From assembly GCA_022448245.1 (NCBI GenBank), contig JAKVCO010000002.1, positions 1 to 64,000 of the forward strand: a stretch of DNA of 64,000 nucleotides, in the 5' to 3' direction. Positions within the stretch are counted from its first letter, which is position 1. The number at the start of each line of letters is the position of its first letter. Positions 1-8,373 of this stretch are shown here, one piece after another. Both the position numbers and the translations under genes were made by a program. This DNA is from Paracoccaceae bacterium (lineage in GTDB: Bacteria; Pseudomonadota; Alphaproteobacteria; Rhodobacterales; Rhodobacteraceae). Under the pieces are notes generated by a model. It had not been told where the DNA came from. It saw nothing but the letters and a program-made list of their open reading frames with translations, and did no database searches.

Positions 1-529
1 ACATCTAGGACAGTCTTGATACGCTGCGCCAGGCGCCGCGCCGTCTCGTGCTTCTCCGTCCAGATAGGGGACAGACACATCAAAACCTCTGGCTGGCCGA
101 TGCTATCAATCGGCATCCGCCCAATCTTCGGGAAGGCGTAATCCCGAAGCGTGTTAATCCATTGCTGGCCGTGCTTCTCGTTCTTCCATGTTGGCATCCG
201 CTCGATATGAACCTGCTGAGCGGCCTCTTCGAAGGTGGGTATCTCGCGATCTGTGTTGAAACGCGGGTTGAGACCCTGCCGCGCCATTCGGCGATACTCC
301 AGGGCCCTGTCGCGCGCCTGGTTGAGCGTCACCAGCTGCGCGCTTCCGAGGCCGAAATCCGTGCGGAGCGGAGCCCCGTTCGCGTTCTTCTGGCCCTTCA
401 CCGTAACCCGCACGATCCAGCGCCGGGCGCCCGAAGGATCTACCACGAGATAAAGCCCCCGCCATCACCATGACGCCCAGGACCAAGATTCTCCATCAGC
501 CGCTTCGTTAGCTTCCCGCCAAGCGCCAT
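1..529 (-). pseudogene. Tyrosine recombinase/phage-type integrase, N-terminal part, frameshifted and cut by window edge
   Basis: Reading the minus strand from an ATG at 529 gives MALGGKLTKRLMENLGPGRHGDGGG, then a stop in that frame. One base over, the reading continues as LYLVVDPSGARRWIVRV, then FGLGSAQLVTLNQARD and an SAM-like core-binding region (FEEAAQQVHIERMPTWKNE, INTLRDYAFPKIGRMPI) up to the window edge. This is the DUF4102-type arm-binding domain plus the start of the core-binding domain of tRNA-associated integrases; the catalytic R-H-R-Y part lies outside the window. The break falls in a run of five C at 456-460; one more base would restore the frame. The gene points away from the adjacent tRNA-Ser, as is usual for islands integrated at a tRNA 3' end. 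Either a real frameshift or a homopolymer sequencing error. Confidence 0.8.
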
Positions 530-677
530 ACTATACCACTCTTCATACCACTTAATGCACGAAGACAAGCAGGGCCGAATGAGTGCGAGTGCAATGCAAG
601 GGAGTGCGAAACGCCATAAAAAAAAACGCCACTCTCGCACCCAATGGTGATGTCGAACATTAGTGAAAATTGGTAAG

Positions 678-725
678 TGGCGGAGGTTGTGGGATTCGAA
701 CCCACGGGACGCTCTCACGCCCAAC
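678..725. other. Putative island attachment site in the 3' half of tRNA-Ser
   Basis: The 3' half of the tRNA-Ser gene lies 149 bases from an integrase start and in the same orientation. Integrases of this family usually recombine in the T-arm/3' end of a tRNA and restore it, so the crossover is expected here. The second copy (the far att site) would lie left of the window and cannot be seen. Confidence 0.35.
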
Positions 726-767
726 GGTTTTCAAGACCGCCGCATTCGACCACTCTGCCAAACCTCC
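678..767 (-). tRNA. tRNA-Ser (anticodon TGA)
   Basis: The minus strand folds as a class II tRNA of 90 bases: acceptor stem GGAGGTT/AACCTCC, anticodon loop CTTGAAA with anticodon TGA between GGT and ACC, a long variable arm, a T-loop GTTCGAATC, discriminator G and an encoded CCA (TGG at 678-680 on the plus strand). TGA with a long variable arm means serine, reading UCA and other UCN codons. Its 3' end faces the integrase gene. Confidence 0.95.
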
Positions 768-837
768 GGGTCAGCGCCCGCATAGCGCGACATGCGAGGG
801 GTGGCAATCGGTAGGCGTCGCGGCATAACGCAAAGCT

Positions 838-865
838 TTGCAAATCGGCTAAAATTGCGTATCCT
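838..865 (+). promoter_or_regulatory. Candidate sigma70-type promoter of the SPOR-dacA-tmk operon
   Basis: TTGCAA at 838-843 and TATCCT at 860-865 are separated by 16 bases and lie about 100 bases upstream of the first start codon. The same -10 sequence and spacing occur upstream of acnA. Assigned by eye only. Confidence 0.35.
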
Positions 866-964
866 GCTCGCAACGGGGAAAAATCCCCGACGACAGCAGC
901 AGGCGCATCGCCTAAAGTGCGGAAAACCGGCACGGGGGAAACCCGTGCGACACGAGGCAGAGCA

Positions 965-1891
965 ATGACCATGACCTTCTCCCTGAAGCTATGTGCCCTT
1001 GGCGCAGTTCTAGCTGTAAGCGCGTGTGACGACGCAAGCCTTCCTTTCCTTGGCGCCGCGAACCCCACTGCGGGCACCGAGGTGACGCGGTCTGCCAGCG
1101 CAACAAAGCTCGTCGAACGCGACGTGGAAGCACCCGAGGTTTTCCAGGTCGCCGAAGCCGGCCTCTGGGACGGCCGCCCCTCGCTGGGTGGTGTCTGGGT
1201 CGCACATCCCGATGTGGGTGAGCCTGAGCGGGTGATCATCCGCAACGAAACCACAGACAAATTCGTCATTGGCGCGCTCTTCCGGAAAGAGCGCGAAACC
1301 CCTGGGCCCAAGCTTCAGGTATCCTCTGACGCGGCCATGGCCCTCGGGGTGATTGCAGGATCCCCGGTTCAACTGTCCGTTGTGGCGCTCCGCAAAGAAG
1401 AAATCCAAGATCAGGTTGAAATCGCGCCCGGCGCAGAGGTTATGCCTGCTGCGATGGAAGTGGCGACAACGGCCCTAGATGGCGCCCCGTCCGCGCTTGA
1501 AGCCGATCCGATCGCGGCAGCTGCTGCGGCCATCGAAGCACCTGCCCCGAACCCACAGCCCGTGGGCGAAATCGCATCGGTGATCGAGCCTGCACAAACC
1601 GCCCCTGCCCCAAAGCCGATCCCGGCTGCTGCAGTGGCCACGCCAAAATCTTCCACCCTCGCCAAGCCATTCATTCAGGTTGGGATCTTCTCGATCGAGG
1701 GCAATGCGCAAGGAACCGCCGATCGAATGCGCGCTGAGGGTATCATCCCAACAGTGTATGAGCAGGAATCCGCGGGCAAACGCTTCTGGCGCGTGGTCGT
1801 GGGACCGATGTCATCGGAAAGTGACCGCGGCGAGGTCTTGAAAACCGTCAAATCCGCTGGTTTCACTGACGCATACTTCGTCACCAACTAA
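965..1891 (+). CDS. SPOR domain-containing lipoprotein
   Basis: Encodes 308 residues from ATG 965. The open frame extends upstream to 917, but from 965 a lipoprotein signal peptide ends in AVSAC (Cys21) and a GAGGCAGAGCA-like leader matches the one before the next gene. The middle (about residues 110-220) is Ala/Pro-rich and probably disordered. The last 75 residues, from FIQVGIFSIEGNAQ to the end, form a SPOR domain, a fold that binds denuded septal peptidoglycan. The protein is therefore probably anchored in the envelope and acts in cell division or wall maturation. It is first in an operon with a D-Ala-D-Ala carboxypeptidase 33 bases downstream, which supports a peptidoglycan role. Domain assignment is firm; the exact function is inferred. 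Confidence 0.88.
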   Translation: MTMTFSLKLCALGAVLAVSACDDASLPFLGAANPTAGTEVTRSASATKLVERDVEAPEVFQVAEAGLWDGRPSLGGVWVAHPDVGEPERVIIRNETTDKFVIGALFRKERETPGPKLQVSSDAAMALGVIAGSPVQLSVVALRKEEIQDQVEIAPGAEVMPAAMEVATTALDGAPSALEADPIAAAAAAIEAPAPNPQPVGEIASVIEPAQTAPAPKPIPAAAVATPKSSTLAKPFIQVGIFSIEGNAQGTADRMRAEGIIPTVYEQESAGKRFWRVVVGPMSSESDRGEVLKTVKSAGFTDAYFVTN

Positions 1892-1924
1892 GGCGCGACG
1901 ATCACGCGCCGGGAGAGCAGAGCA

Positions 1925-3088
1925 ATGCTGGCGCGATTTTTCCTGATCTTCACGCTTATTGCGGGTCAGGCCTGGGCTCAGTCCTTTGATACCAAGGCCC
2001 GTGCGGCCTATGTCCTCGATCAGCGTACGGGCATGGTTTTGCTCAATAAAAACGGGGACGAGCCGCTTCCGCCTGCATCGATGTCGAAGCTCATGACGCT
2101 GTTCATGACGTTTGAGGCGATCCAGCGCGGCACGCTCTCCATCGATGAAAAGCTGCCTGTGTCCGCTCATGCGGCATCTTTCGGTGGCTCGACCATGTTC
2201 CTCGACACCCGCGACCGGGTGAGCGTCGAGGACCTGATCCGCGGCATCATCGTTCTCAGCGGCAATGACGCCTGCGTGGTCCTTGCAGAGGCGCTCAGCC
2301 CCGATGGCACGGAAGCAGGCTTTGCACGCATGATGACAGCCCGCGCGCGCGAGCTTGGGATGGTGAACTCCACTTTCCAGAACTCGTCGGGCTGGCCCGC
2401 CGCTGGTCACCGGATGTCCATGAAGGACCTCGCGATCCTCGCAGATCAACTGATCCGAGACTTCCCAACCTACTACCCCCTCTTCGCGGAAACCGAATTC
2501 GCTTTCGATGGTCGCGCACCGTCGAACACGCGCAACCGCAATCCGCTGCTGCGGCTCGATATCGGAGCCGATGGCCTCAAGACAGGCCACACGCAGGCTG
2601 CAGGTTACGGCCTCGTGGGCTCCGCCAAGCAGGGCAACCGCCGCATTATCTTCGTGGTGACGGGTCTCGAGACACAAGAAGACCGCGCCGAAGAGAGCGA
2701 GCGCCTTGTGAACTGGGCCTTCCGGCAATTCGCCGAAAAGGTTGTGGCCCCAGCCGGCAATCGCATCGCCGAAGCCGATGTGCATATGGGTGACGATCAC
2801 CGCGTTGGCCTGACCACGGCCGAAGATGTGGTCCTGTTGATCCCAACAATTGGCGCCGAAGAAATCGAGGCGCATGTGAGCTACGACAGCCCCGTGCAAG
2901 CCCCCATTGAAGAGGGCCAGCGGATCGGAGAGCTCGTCATCAGTATCCCAGGCTTTGCCCCGACCCGCACGCCGCTGATCGCCTCGGAATCCATCGGCGT
3001 GGGCGGCTTCGTCCCACGTCTGCGCACGGCCACTGAAGCGCTCCGCCGTCAGTTCTTGTCGGGCGGTGAGACGGAGGGCGGCGCGTGA
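1925..3088 (+). CDS. D-alanyl-D-alanine carboxypeptidase (low-molecular-weight PBP, DacA/PBP5-6 family)
   Basis: A 387-residue serine peptidase of family S11. It has a signal peptide ending near QAWAQS, and the three penicillin-binding motifs are present: SMSK with Ser52 and Lys55, SGN in LSGNDAC, and KTG in DGLKTGHT. It trims the terminal D-Ala from peptidoglycan pentapeptides in the periplasm. The C-terminal part (about 275-370) matches the beta-rich PBP5_C domain, and the end is hydrophobic/basic, as expected for membrane association. It follows the SPOR lipoprotein by 33 bases and overlaps tmk by 4 bases. Confidence 0.93.
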   Translation: MLARFFLIFTLIAGQAWAQSFDTKARAAYVLDQRTGMVLLNKNGDEPLPPASMSKLMTLFMTFEAIQRGTLSIDEKLPVSAHAASFGGSTMFLDTRDRVSVEDLIRGIIVLSGNDACVVLAEALSPDGTEAGFARMMTARARELGMVNSTFQNSSGWPAAGHRMSMKDLAILADQLIRDFPTYYPLFAETEFAFDGRAPSNTRNRNPLLRLDIGADGLKTGHTQAAGYGLVGSAKQGNRRIIFVVTGLETQEDRAEESERLVNWAFRQFAEKVVAPAGNRIAEADVHMGDDHRVGLTTAEDVVLLIPTIGAEEIEAHVSYDSPVQAPIEEGQRIGELVISIPGFAPTRTPLIASESIGVGGFVPRLRTATEALRRQFLSGGETEGGA

Positions 3089-3711
3089 GCGCAGGCACAA
3101 GCGGGCTTTTTGTTAGCTTCGAAGGCATCGACGGATCAGGCAAATCCACCCAAGCGCGGCTTCTAGAAGAGGCGCTGGCCGCTGAGGGCCGCTCTGTGGT
3201 GCGCACGCGAGAGCCCGGCGGATCGCCGGGAGCAGAAGAGATCAGGCGCCTCCTTGTTGAAGGCGAACCAGATCGTTGGAGCGCTGAGACCGAGCTCCTT
3301 CTTTTCAACGCGGCGCGGCGCGATCACGTCGAGACGCTCATCGTACCTGCCTTGGCGCAGGGTGAGATCGTCATCACAGATCGCTTCGCGGATTCCACAC
3401 GGGTCTATCAGGGCGCCACACGCGGCGACCTGCGCGAAACCGTCGACATCCTGCACGCCCTGATGATCGGGCGCGAGCCTGATGTGACGCTGATCATCGA
3501 CATGGACCCTGCCCTCGCATTGGAGCGTGGCCTTGCACGACGGTCCGGCGAAGATCGGTTCGAGGATTTCGGGCTGCCCTTTCAGGAAAAGCTGCGCGAT
3601 GGCTTCCAGGCGCTGGCAGCCGCCACGCCGCGCTGCCACCTCATCGACGGCAACCGTGCACCAGAGGCGATTGCACACGAGGTGATTGCGCTGATACGCA
3701 CCCACCTATGA
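3085..3711 (+). CDS. tmk: Thymidylate kinase
   Basis: Phosphorylates dTMP to dTDP in dTTP synthesis. At 208 residues it has normal length, with the P-loop EGIDGSGKST near residues 13-22, the DR-containing segment TDRFADST and the TREPGGSPG motif near residues 40-48. The start is GTG at 3085, inside the stop of the preceding gene (GTGA overlap), which implies translational coupling. Next comes holB, again with a 4-base overlap; the tmk-holB-tatD order is common in bacteria. Confidence 0.96.
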   Translation: MSAGTSGLFVSFEGIDGSGKSTQARLLEEALAAEGRSVVRTREPGGSPGAEEIRRLLVEGEPDRWSAETELLLFNAARRDHVETLIVPALAQGEIVITDRFADSTRVYQGATRGDLRETVDILHALMIGREPDVTLIIDMDPALALERGLARRSGEDRFEDFGLPFQEKLRDGFQALAAATPRCHLIDGNRAPEAIAHEVIALIRTHL

Positions 3712-4823
3712 GTGCTGACGACGCCCTTCCGGAACCAGACAAGCTAGAAGGCGCCCCGCACCCGCGGGAAGCCACGCAGCTTTTCGGTCAAGAGGCCGCC
3801 GAAGCAGCGTTCCTCGACGCATTCAACACCGGTCGTTTGCATCATGGCTGGATGATCACCGGCCCAAAAGGCATAGGCAAAGCGACGCTGGCCTGGAAGC
3901 TGGCCCGTTTTCTGATCGCTACCCCGCCCCACGATGATGGCGGCCTCTTTGGCGCCCCGCCACCGCCAACGACGCTTGATATCGATCCCGAACACCCCGT
4001 CGCGCGCCGGATGATGGCGCGCGCGGAGCCGGGCCTCTTTTCCCTGACGCGCTCGGTTGTGGAGACGACAGGCCGCATGTCGCGCGAGATCAGGATTGAG
4101 GACGTGCGCAGGCTCAGGGGATTTTTCGCGATGTCGTCAGCGGATGGCGGGCGCCGCGTCGTCATCGTAGATGCCGCAGACGAGATGAACCCGAACGCCG
4201 CGAACGCGATCCTGAAGCTGTTGGAGGAGCCACCGGCGAACGCTGTGCTGCTGCTGATCGCGCATCAGCCTTCGCGGCTTTTGCCGACGATCCGGTCGCG
4301 GTGCCGTGTGCTTCGGTGCGAGCCTTTGTCGGATAGCGATCTCGACGCGGCGCTTGCGCAAGCCGAGGTAACTGCAAGCGATCCCGCAGCGCTCACCGCC
4401 CTCGCGGGAGGGTCTGCTGGCGCGGCGATCAGGCTGGAAACCGAAGAGGGAACAAAGCTTTACGCGGACTTGCTGAAGCTAATCTCCACGCTGCCGCAGC
4501 TCGACCGGGGGCTTGCGGGCAAACTCGCGGAAAGCGTTGGCGGACGCGGAAATGAGGCGCGCATGACGCTCCTTCTTGATTTGCTGGATGTGGCCTTGTC
4601 GCGCTTGGCTCGCACTGGCGTGGTTGGTCCGCCCACGCCCGAGGCGGCGCCTGGTGAGGCAGACGCCCTCCTGAAGCTGAGCCCCAACGCCCATGCGGCC
4701 CGCAATTGGGCCGCGCATGCGCAATCCCTGTCGGAGCGGGCACGCCGCGGAGCAGCCGTGAACCTTGACCCCCCCGGCCTCATCTTCGATACGCTCCTCA
4801 AGCTTGAAGAAGGCGTTCGGTAG
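3708..4823 (+). CDS. holB: DNA polymerase III subunit delta'
   Basis: Clamp-loader subunit of the replicative polymerase, 371 residues. An AAA+ fold is visible: P-loop-like GPKGIGKAT at residues 52-60, the DEMNPNAANAILKLLEEPP segment near 160-180 and a sensor-type SRCRVLRCEPL near 200-210. Delta' subunits often lack real ATPase activity. It overlaps tmk (ATGA) and is followed after 6 bases by a TatD family gene, the normal arrangement. Confidence 0.94.
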   Translation: MSADDALPEPDKLEGAPHPREATQLFGQEAAEAAFLDAFNTGRLHHGWMITGPKGIGKATLAWKLARFLIATPPHDDGGLFGAPPPPTTLDIDPEHPVARRMMARAEPGLFSLTRSVVETTGRMSREIRIEDVRRLRGFFAMSSADGGRRVVIVDAADEMNPNAANAILKLLEEPPANAVLLLIAHQPSRLLPTIRSRCRVLRCEPLSDSDLDAALAQAEVTASDPAALTALAGGSAGAAIRLETEEGTKLYADLLKLISTLPQLDRGLAGKLAESVGGRGNEARMTLLLDLLDVALSRLARTGVVGPPTPEAAPGEADALLKLSPNAHAARNWAAHAQSLSERARRGAAVNLDPPGLIFDTLLKLEEGVR

Positions 4824-4829
4824 ATCAAC

Positions 4830-5615
4830 ATGCAGCCCCAAATCGTCGACAGCCACTGCCACCTCGATTTCCCTGATTTCGATGGCGAAGAAGCGGAACT
4901 CGTCGCCCGCGCGGCCGAAGCTGGCGTGACGCGCATGGTAACGATCTGCACCCGCCTGCGCTTGGTTGAGCAGGTCAAAGCCATCGCCGAGGCCTATGAC
5001 GGTGTATTTTGGGCCGCCGGCACCCACCCGATGCATGCCGCGGATGAGCCTATGGCTACGGTGGAGGAGCTCGTAGCCCTTGCTGCGCATCCAAAGTTCG
5101 TGGGGATTGGCGAGACGGGTCTGGATTATCACTACACTTCTGAGAGCGCGGCCAGCCAGCAAGAGAGCCTGCGCCTCCACATCGAGGCCGCGCGCCAGAC
5201 CAAGCTGCCCCTCATCATCCATTCTCGTGCCGCCGATGACGATATGGCCCGCATCCTGTCTGAGGAGCACGCAGCTGCGCCCTATACCTGCGTGATGCAC
5301 TGCTTCTCGTCGACCGCCATGTTGGCACGGACGGCGCTTGATCTGGGGTTTTACCTCAGCATGTCCGGAATAGCTGCATTCCCTAAGTCTCAAGAAGTGC
5401 GCGATATTTTCGCCTCCGCCCCTGTTGACCGCGTGCTGGTGGAGACCGATGCACCCTACCTCGCGCCGCCGCCCTTCCGCGGCAAACGCAACGAACCCGC
5501 CTACACCGCCCACACTGCCAAAGTCGGCGCAGATGTCTTCGGCCTCGACTACGCAGACTTCGCCGCGCAGACCTCCGCGAATTTCGATCGCCTGTTCTGG
5601 AAGGCAGCCGCATGA
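4830..5615 (+). CDS. TatD family metal-dependent hydrolase (putative DNase)
   Basis: A 261-residue TIM-barrel hydrolase of the amidohydrolase superfamily. Metal ligands are visible as HCH (His9, His11), Glu in GIGETGLDYH, His in IIHSRAADDD, His in VMHCFSS and Asp in ETDAPYLAPP. TatD-type proteins have 3'-5' exonuclease activity in E. coli; the substrate here is not known. It overlaps the next gene by 4 bases. Confidence 0.92.
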   Translation: MQPQIVDSHCHLDFPDFDGEEAELVARAAEAGVTRMVTICTRLRLVEQVKAIAEAYDGVFWAAGTHPMHAADEPMATVEELVALAAHPKFVGIGETGLDYHYTSESAASQQESLRLHIEAARQTKLPLIIHSRAADDDMARILSEEHAAAPYTCVMHCFSSTAMLARTALDLGFYLSMSGIAAFPKSQEVRDIFASAPVDRVLVETDAPYLAPPPFRGKRNEPAYTAHTAKVGADVFGLDYADFAAQTSANFDRLFWKAAA

Positions 5616-6400
5616 GGCGTTTTACCATCCTCGGCTGCGGGTCCTCCGGCGGCGTCCCACGACTGGGCGGGCAATGGGGCGCATGTGATCCGTCGAACCC
5701 CAAGAACCGCCGCCGCCGGTGTTCCCTGCTCATCGAGCAGGAAGGACCAGATGGTGTGACGACGGTTCTCGTCGATACGTCGCCGGACATGCGCGAACAG
5801 CTGCTGGATGCGGACGTCGGGCGCATTGATGCGGTGATCTACACCCATTCCCACGCCGACCATGTGCACGGCATCGACGATCTGCGCATGATCGTCTTCA
5901 ACATGCGAGCACGCCTGCCGGTCTACGCGGATGACTACACCCAAGCCGACCTGCTCAAGCGTTTCGGCTATGCCTTCAAGGCTCCCGAAGGCAGCCCCTA
6001 CCCGCCGATCCTCGATCTCTATACGTTCGACGGACCGCTGACGGTCGATGGGCCTGGTGGCAGGATCGACATCACGCCTTTTGACGTCGAACACGGGTCG
6101 ATCATGTCGAAGGGCATCCGGTCGGGCGACGTGGCTTATCTGCCAGACGTCTCCGAGATCCCTGACGCCTCCTGGCCCCATCTTGAGGGCCTCGACACCT
6201 GGATCGTGGACGCCCTGCGCCTCACCCCGCACCCAAGCCACGCGCATCTCGAAAAGACCCTGGGCTGGATCGAACGCGCGGTCCCACGCCGCGCGGTAAT
6301 CACCAACATGCACATCGATCTCGACTATGCCGAGACCGCCGCGTCCACACCCAAGCATGTGATCCCCGCCCATGATGGCCTCACCATATCACGGCCCTGA
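5612..6400 (+). CDS. Metallo-beta-lactamase-fold hydrolase, PhnP-like
   Basis: 262 residues beginning with GCGSSGGVPRLGG, typical of the PhnP-like group of MBL-fold enzymes. The metal motif THSHADH at 78-84 is followed by GIDDLR. Later ligands fit HGSIMSKG and the C-terminal HMHIDLDY. Family members are phosphodiesterases; without phn genes nearby a role in phosphonate use is not supported. Last gene of the operon beginning at 965, overlapping tatD by 4 bases. Confidence 0.88.
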   Translation: MRRFTILGCGSSGGVPRLGGQWGACDPSNPKNRRRRCSLLIEQEGPDGVTTVLVDTSPDMREQLLDADVGRIDAVIYTHSHADHVHGIDDLRMIVFNMRARLPVYADDYTQADLLKRFGYAFKAPEGSPYPPILDLYTFDGPLTVDGPGGRIDITPFDVEHGSIMSKGIRSGDVAYLPDVSEIPDASWPHLEGLDTWIVDALRLTPHPSHAHLEKTLGWIERAVPRRAVITNMHIDLDYAETAASTPKHVIPAHDGLTISRP

Positions 6401-6445
6401 ATTTGGTGACGTCCTTGGACGTGCCTGCGCGCCAAGGAGGATGAT

Positions 6446-7375
6446 ATGGAAGCACTTCTAGAGGTTATTCTCCCCGTCTTTGTCGTTATCGGCGCGGGCT
6501 ATGTGGCTGTTTGGGCGGGCTATTTCACCGACAATGCTGTCGAGACACTGACCTTGTTTTCGCAACGCTTTGCGATCCCGGTGCTGCTCTTTCAGGCGAT
6601 TTCATCGCTCGATCTCGGGCAGAGCATGAACCCCGTATTGCTCTTTAGCTTCTATGCCGGCGCGACGACGGGGTTTCTGGCAGGGCTCCTTGGCGCGAGG
6701 TTCCTGTTCGGACGGCCCTGGGAAGACAGCGTGGCCATCGGCTTTATCGGCCTCTTCTCGAACTCTGTCCTTCTAGGCATCCCCATCACCGAGCGCGCCT
6801 ATGGGGCGGATGTGCTCGCCTCGACCTTCACGATCATCGCGATCCACGCGCCCTTTTGCTACGGCGTAGGCACCACTGTGATGGAGATCGTGCGCGCGGA
6901 CGGCAAAGGGCCCTTGGGCATCGCCCGCGCAGCCTTCTCAGCGATGTTTAGGAACGCGCTAATCCTCGCCATCGCGATGGGGTTCATCGTGAACCTGTCT
7001 GGCGTGACGCTCCCGAAACCGGTTCTCGACGCAGCCTCTATCATCGCGAGCGCTGCGCTGCCGACAGCACTCTTCGGGTTGGGCGGGGTTCTCTACACCT
7101 ACCGCCCTGAAGGCGATCTGAGGATCGTGCTTTACATGTGCGCCGTGTCGCTCGTGTGGCACCCCGCGATGACTTTCGGACTGGCGCATCTATTCGAGGT
7201 CCCGCGCGATGGGTTGCGGGCAGCGGTTTTGACCGGCGCCATGGCGCCCGGCGTCAATGCCTTCATCTTTGCCAACATGTACGGCGTCGGCAAACGCATG
7301 GCCGCAACCAGCGTTTTGATGGCGACCGCGCTCTCCATTCTCTCGATCTGGCTGTGGCTCCTAATCCTGCCCTAG
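6446..7375 (+). CDS. AEC family transporter (auxin efflux carrier-like permease)
   Basis: A 309-residue membrane protein with about ten hydrophobic segments spread over its length and the typical AEC opening LEVILPVFVVIGAGY. The family exports small organic acids and similar compounds; the substrate cannot be told. The start at 6446 has a good ribosome binding site (AAGGAGG seven bases upstream). It stands alone between the tmk operon and the accessory zone. Confidence 0.88.
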   Translation: MEALLEVILPVFVVIGAGYVAVWAGYFTDNAVETLTLFSQRFAIPVLLFQAISSLDLGQSMNPVLLFSFYAGATTGFLAGLLGARFLFGRPWEDSVAIGFIGLFSNSVLLGIPITERAYGADVLASTFTIIAIHAPFCYGVGTTVMEIVRADGKGPLGIARAAFSAMFRNALILAIAMGFIVNLSGVTLPKPVLDAASIIASAALPTALFGLGGVLYTYRPEGDLRIVLYMCAVSLVWHPAMTFGLAHLFEVPRDGLRAAVLTGAMAPGVNAFIFANMYGVGKRMAATSVLMATALSILSIWLWLLILP

Positions 7376-7441
7376 AACGTTGACCAAGCGTCCTTTTCAC
7401 CGCACGGTCGCATCATCAGCCTTAAATTCTCCCGAGAGCAG

Positions 7442-7753
7442 ATGAGCGACGCCGAAAGGCGCACGGCTGCGCTTCAGCTGGATGCCGCGGCGCAAGACCT
7501 GGCGGCCCGCAACAAAGGCGACTACACGGTCGCGCAGATACGTGAAGCTCTGGAACGGATGGCGGCCTACGTGATGCCCATGAGCGTGCGGCGCATGAAG
7601 TGGCTCAAGATCCTTACGCTATGGCACCTTTACCCTGCGGCCTCGCCGGATAAGGTCGTTCTCACCGCCCCTTTGACGGATACGGGCCGCCACCAAGACG
7701 ACCGAATGCGCGATGCGTTGGAACTGCCCTTACCGGAAGCAGCGCGATCTTGA
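7442..7753 (+). CDS. Conserved hypothetical small protein, first gene of DUF2235 unit
   Basis: 103 residues, starting at ATG 7442 after a GAGAGCAG leader. I do not recognise the family. The sequence is soluble, with helix-rich N-terminal half (AALQLDAAAQDLAARN) and no signal peptide. Its stop overlaps the TTG start of the next gene by 4 bases, and that gene in turn overlaps the DUF2235 gene, so the three look co-translated. It could be a partner or cytosolic regulator of that hydrolase; this is inference from position only. Confidence 0.6.
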   Translation: MSDAERRTAALQLDAAAQDLAARNKGDYTVAQIREALERMAAYVMPMSVRRMKWLKILTLWHLYPAASPDKVVLTAPLTDTGRHQDDRMRDALELPLPEAARS

Positions 7754-8373
7754 AGCACCTTGTAACGTTCATCACCCTTTTTCTGGGCACCGCCGCTTTC
7801 GCCTTAAGCTCCGCCCCGGAGCCGCGCACGCTGGCATATGACGTGCGCGCGCCGAAATCCTGGCCCGTCTGGCATTCGACCACCTTCAACAGGGTGAAAC
7901 CGACCCCGGGCAAGGTTGCGATGGTCGATTGGACGGGCGATCGGCCTGGCACGGGTTCCACCATCAGTGCCCGAATTCCCGCCCTGCGCGGCGATGCCGA
8001 TACGATTGAGATCACGAACACCTGGGCTGAGTATCAGGGGGACCACCTCTACACCGCAGCTCTTTCGCTCACGCTGCCTGAAGGTGATGACCGCACCATA
8101 CTGGAATTTCAGGGTGACGGGCGGCTCGTCGTCTTCGTGCGCGGGGCAGCGCTGCGCCAAGGTGGGTTGGGGCGGCCTGCAGTGCGCTCTGACTACGACA
8201 TGATTGCCGCCGTTTGCGCGACACGCCTGTCCGCCCTCGATCCGAACACTGAGGAGCTCGTTTCCGCGCGCGATGCGCTCTTCGGGATCGTACCTGCCGA
8301 CGACCCGTCCCGGCAGCGAAGGCCCGCCCGCCCCCAACGCGTGTTCAGCGCGCTAGAGCGTGGAACCAATTGA
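7750..8373 (+). CDS. Hypothetical exported protein, second gene of DUF2235 unit
   Basis: 207 residues from a TTG start at 7750 (TTGA overlap with the previous stop). The N-terminus MKHLVTFITLFLGTAAFALS is a clear Sec signal peptide, so the product is periplasmic or secreted. The body is beta-rich (HSTTFNRVKPTPGKVAMVDW, LEFQGDGRLVVFVRG) and ends in a basic RQRRPARPQR stretch. I do not recognise the family. It overlaps the downstream DUF2235 gene by 14 bases. An exported protein paired with a lipase-type gene would fit an immunity or partner protein, but nothing in the sequence proves it. Confidence 0.6.
   Translation: MKHLVTFITLFLGTAAFALSSAPEPRTLAYDVRAPKSWPVWHSTTFNRVKPTPGKVAMVDWTGDRPGTGSTISARIPALRGDADTIEITNTWAEYQGDHLYTAALSLTLPEGDDRTILEFQGDGRLVVFVRGAALRQGGLGRPAVRSDYDMIAAVCATRLSALDPNTEELVSARDALFGIVPADDPSRQRRPARPQRVFSALERGTN

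Noticed and set aside
1811-3100. Open minus-strand frame of 429 codons opposite the carboxypeptidase gene
   Set aside because: Shadow; plus strand has signal peptide and all three penicillin-binding motifs.
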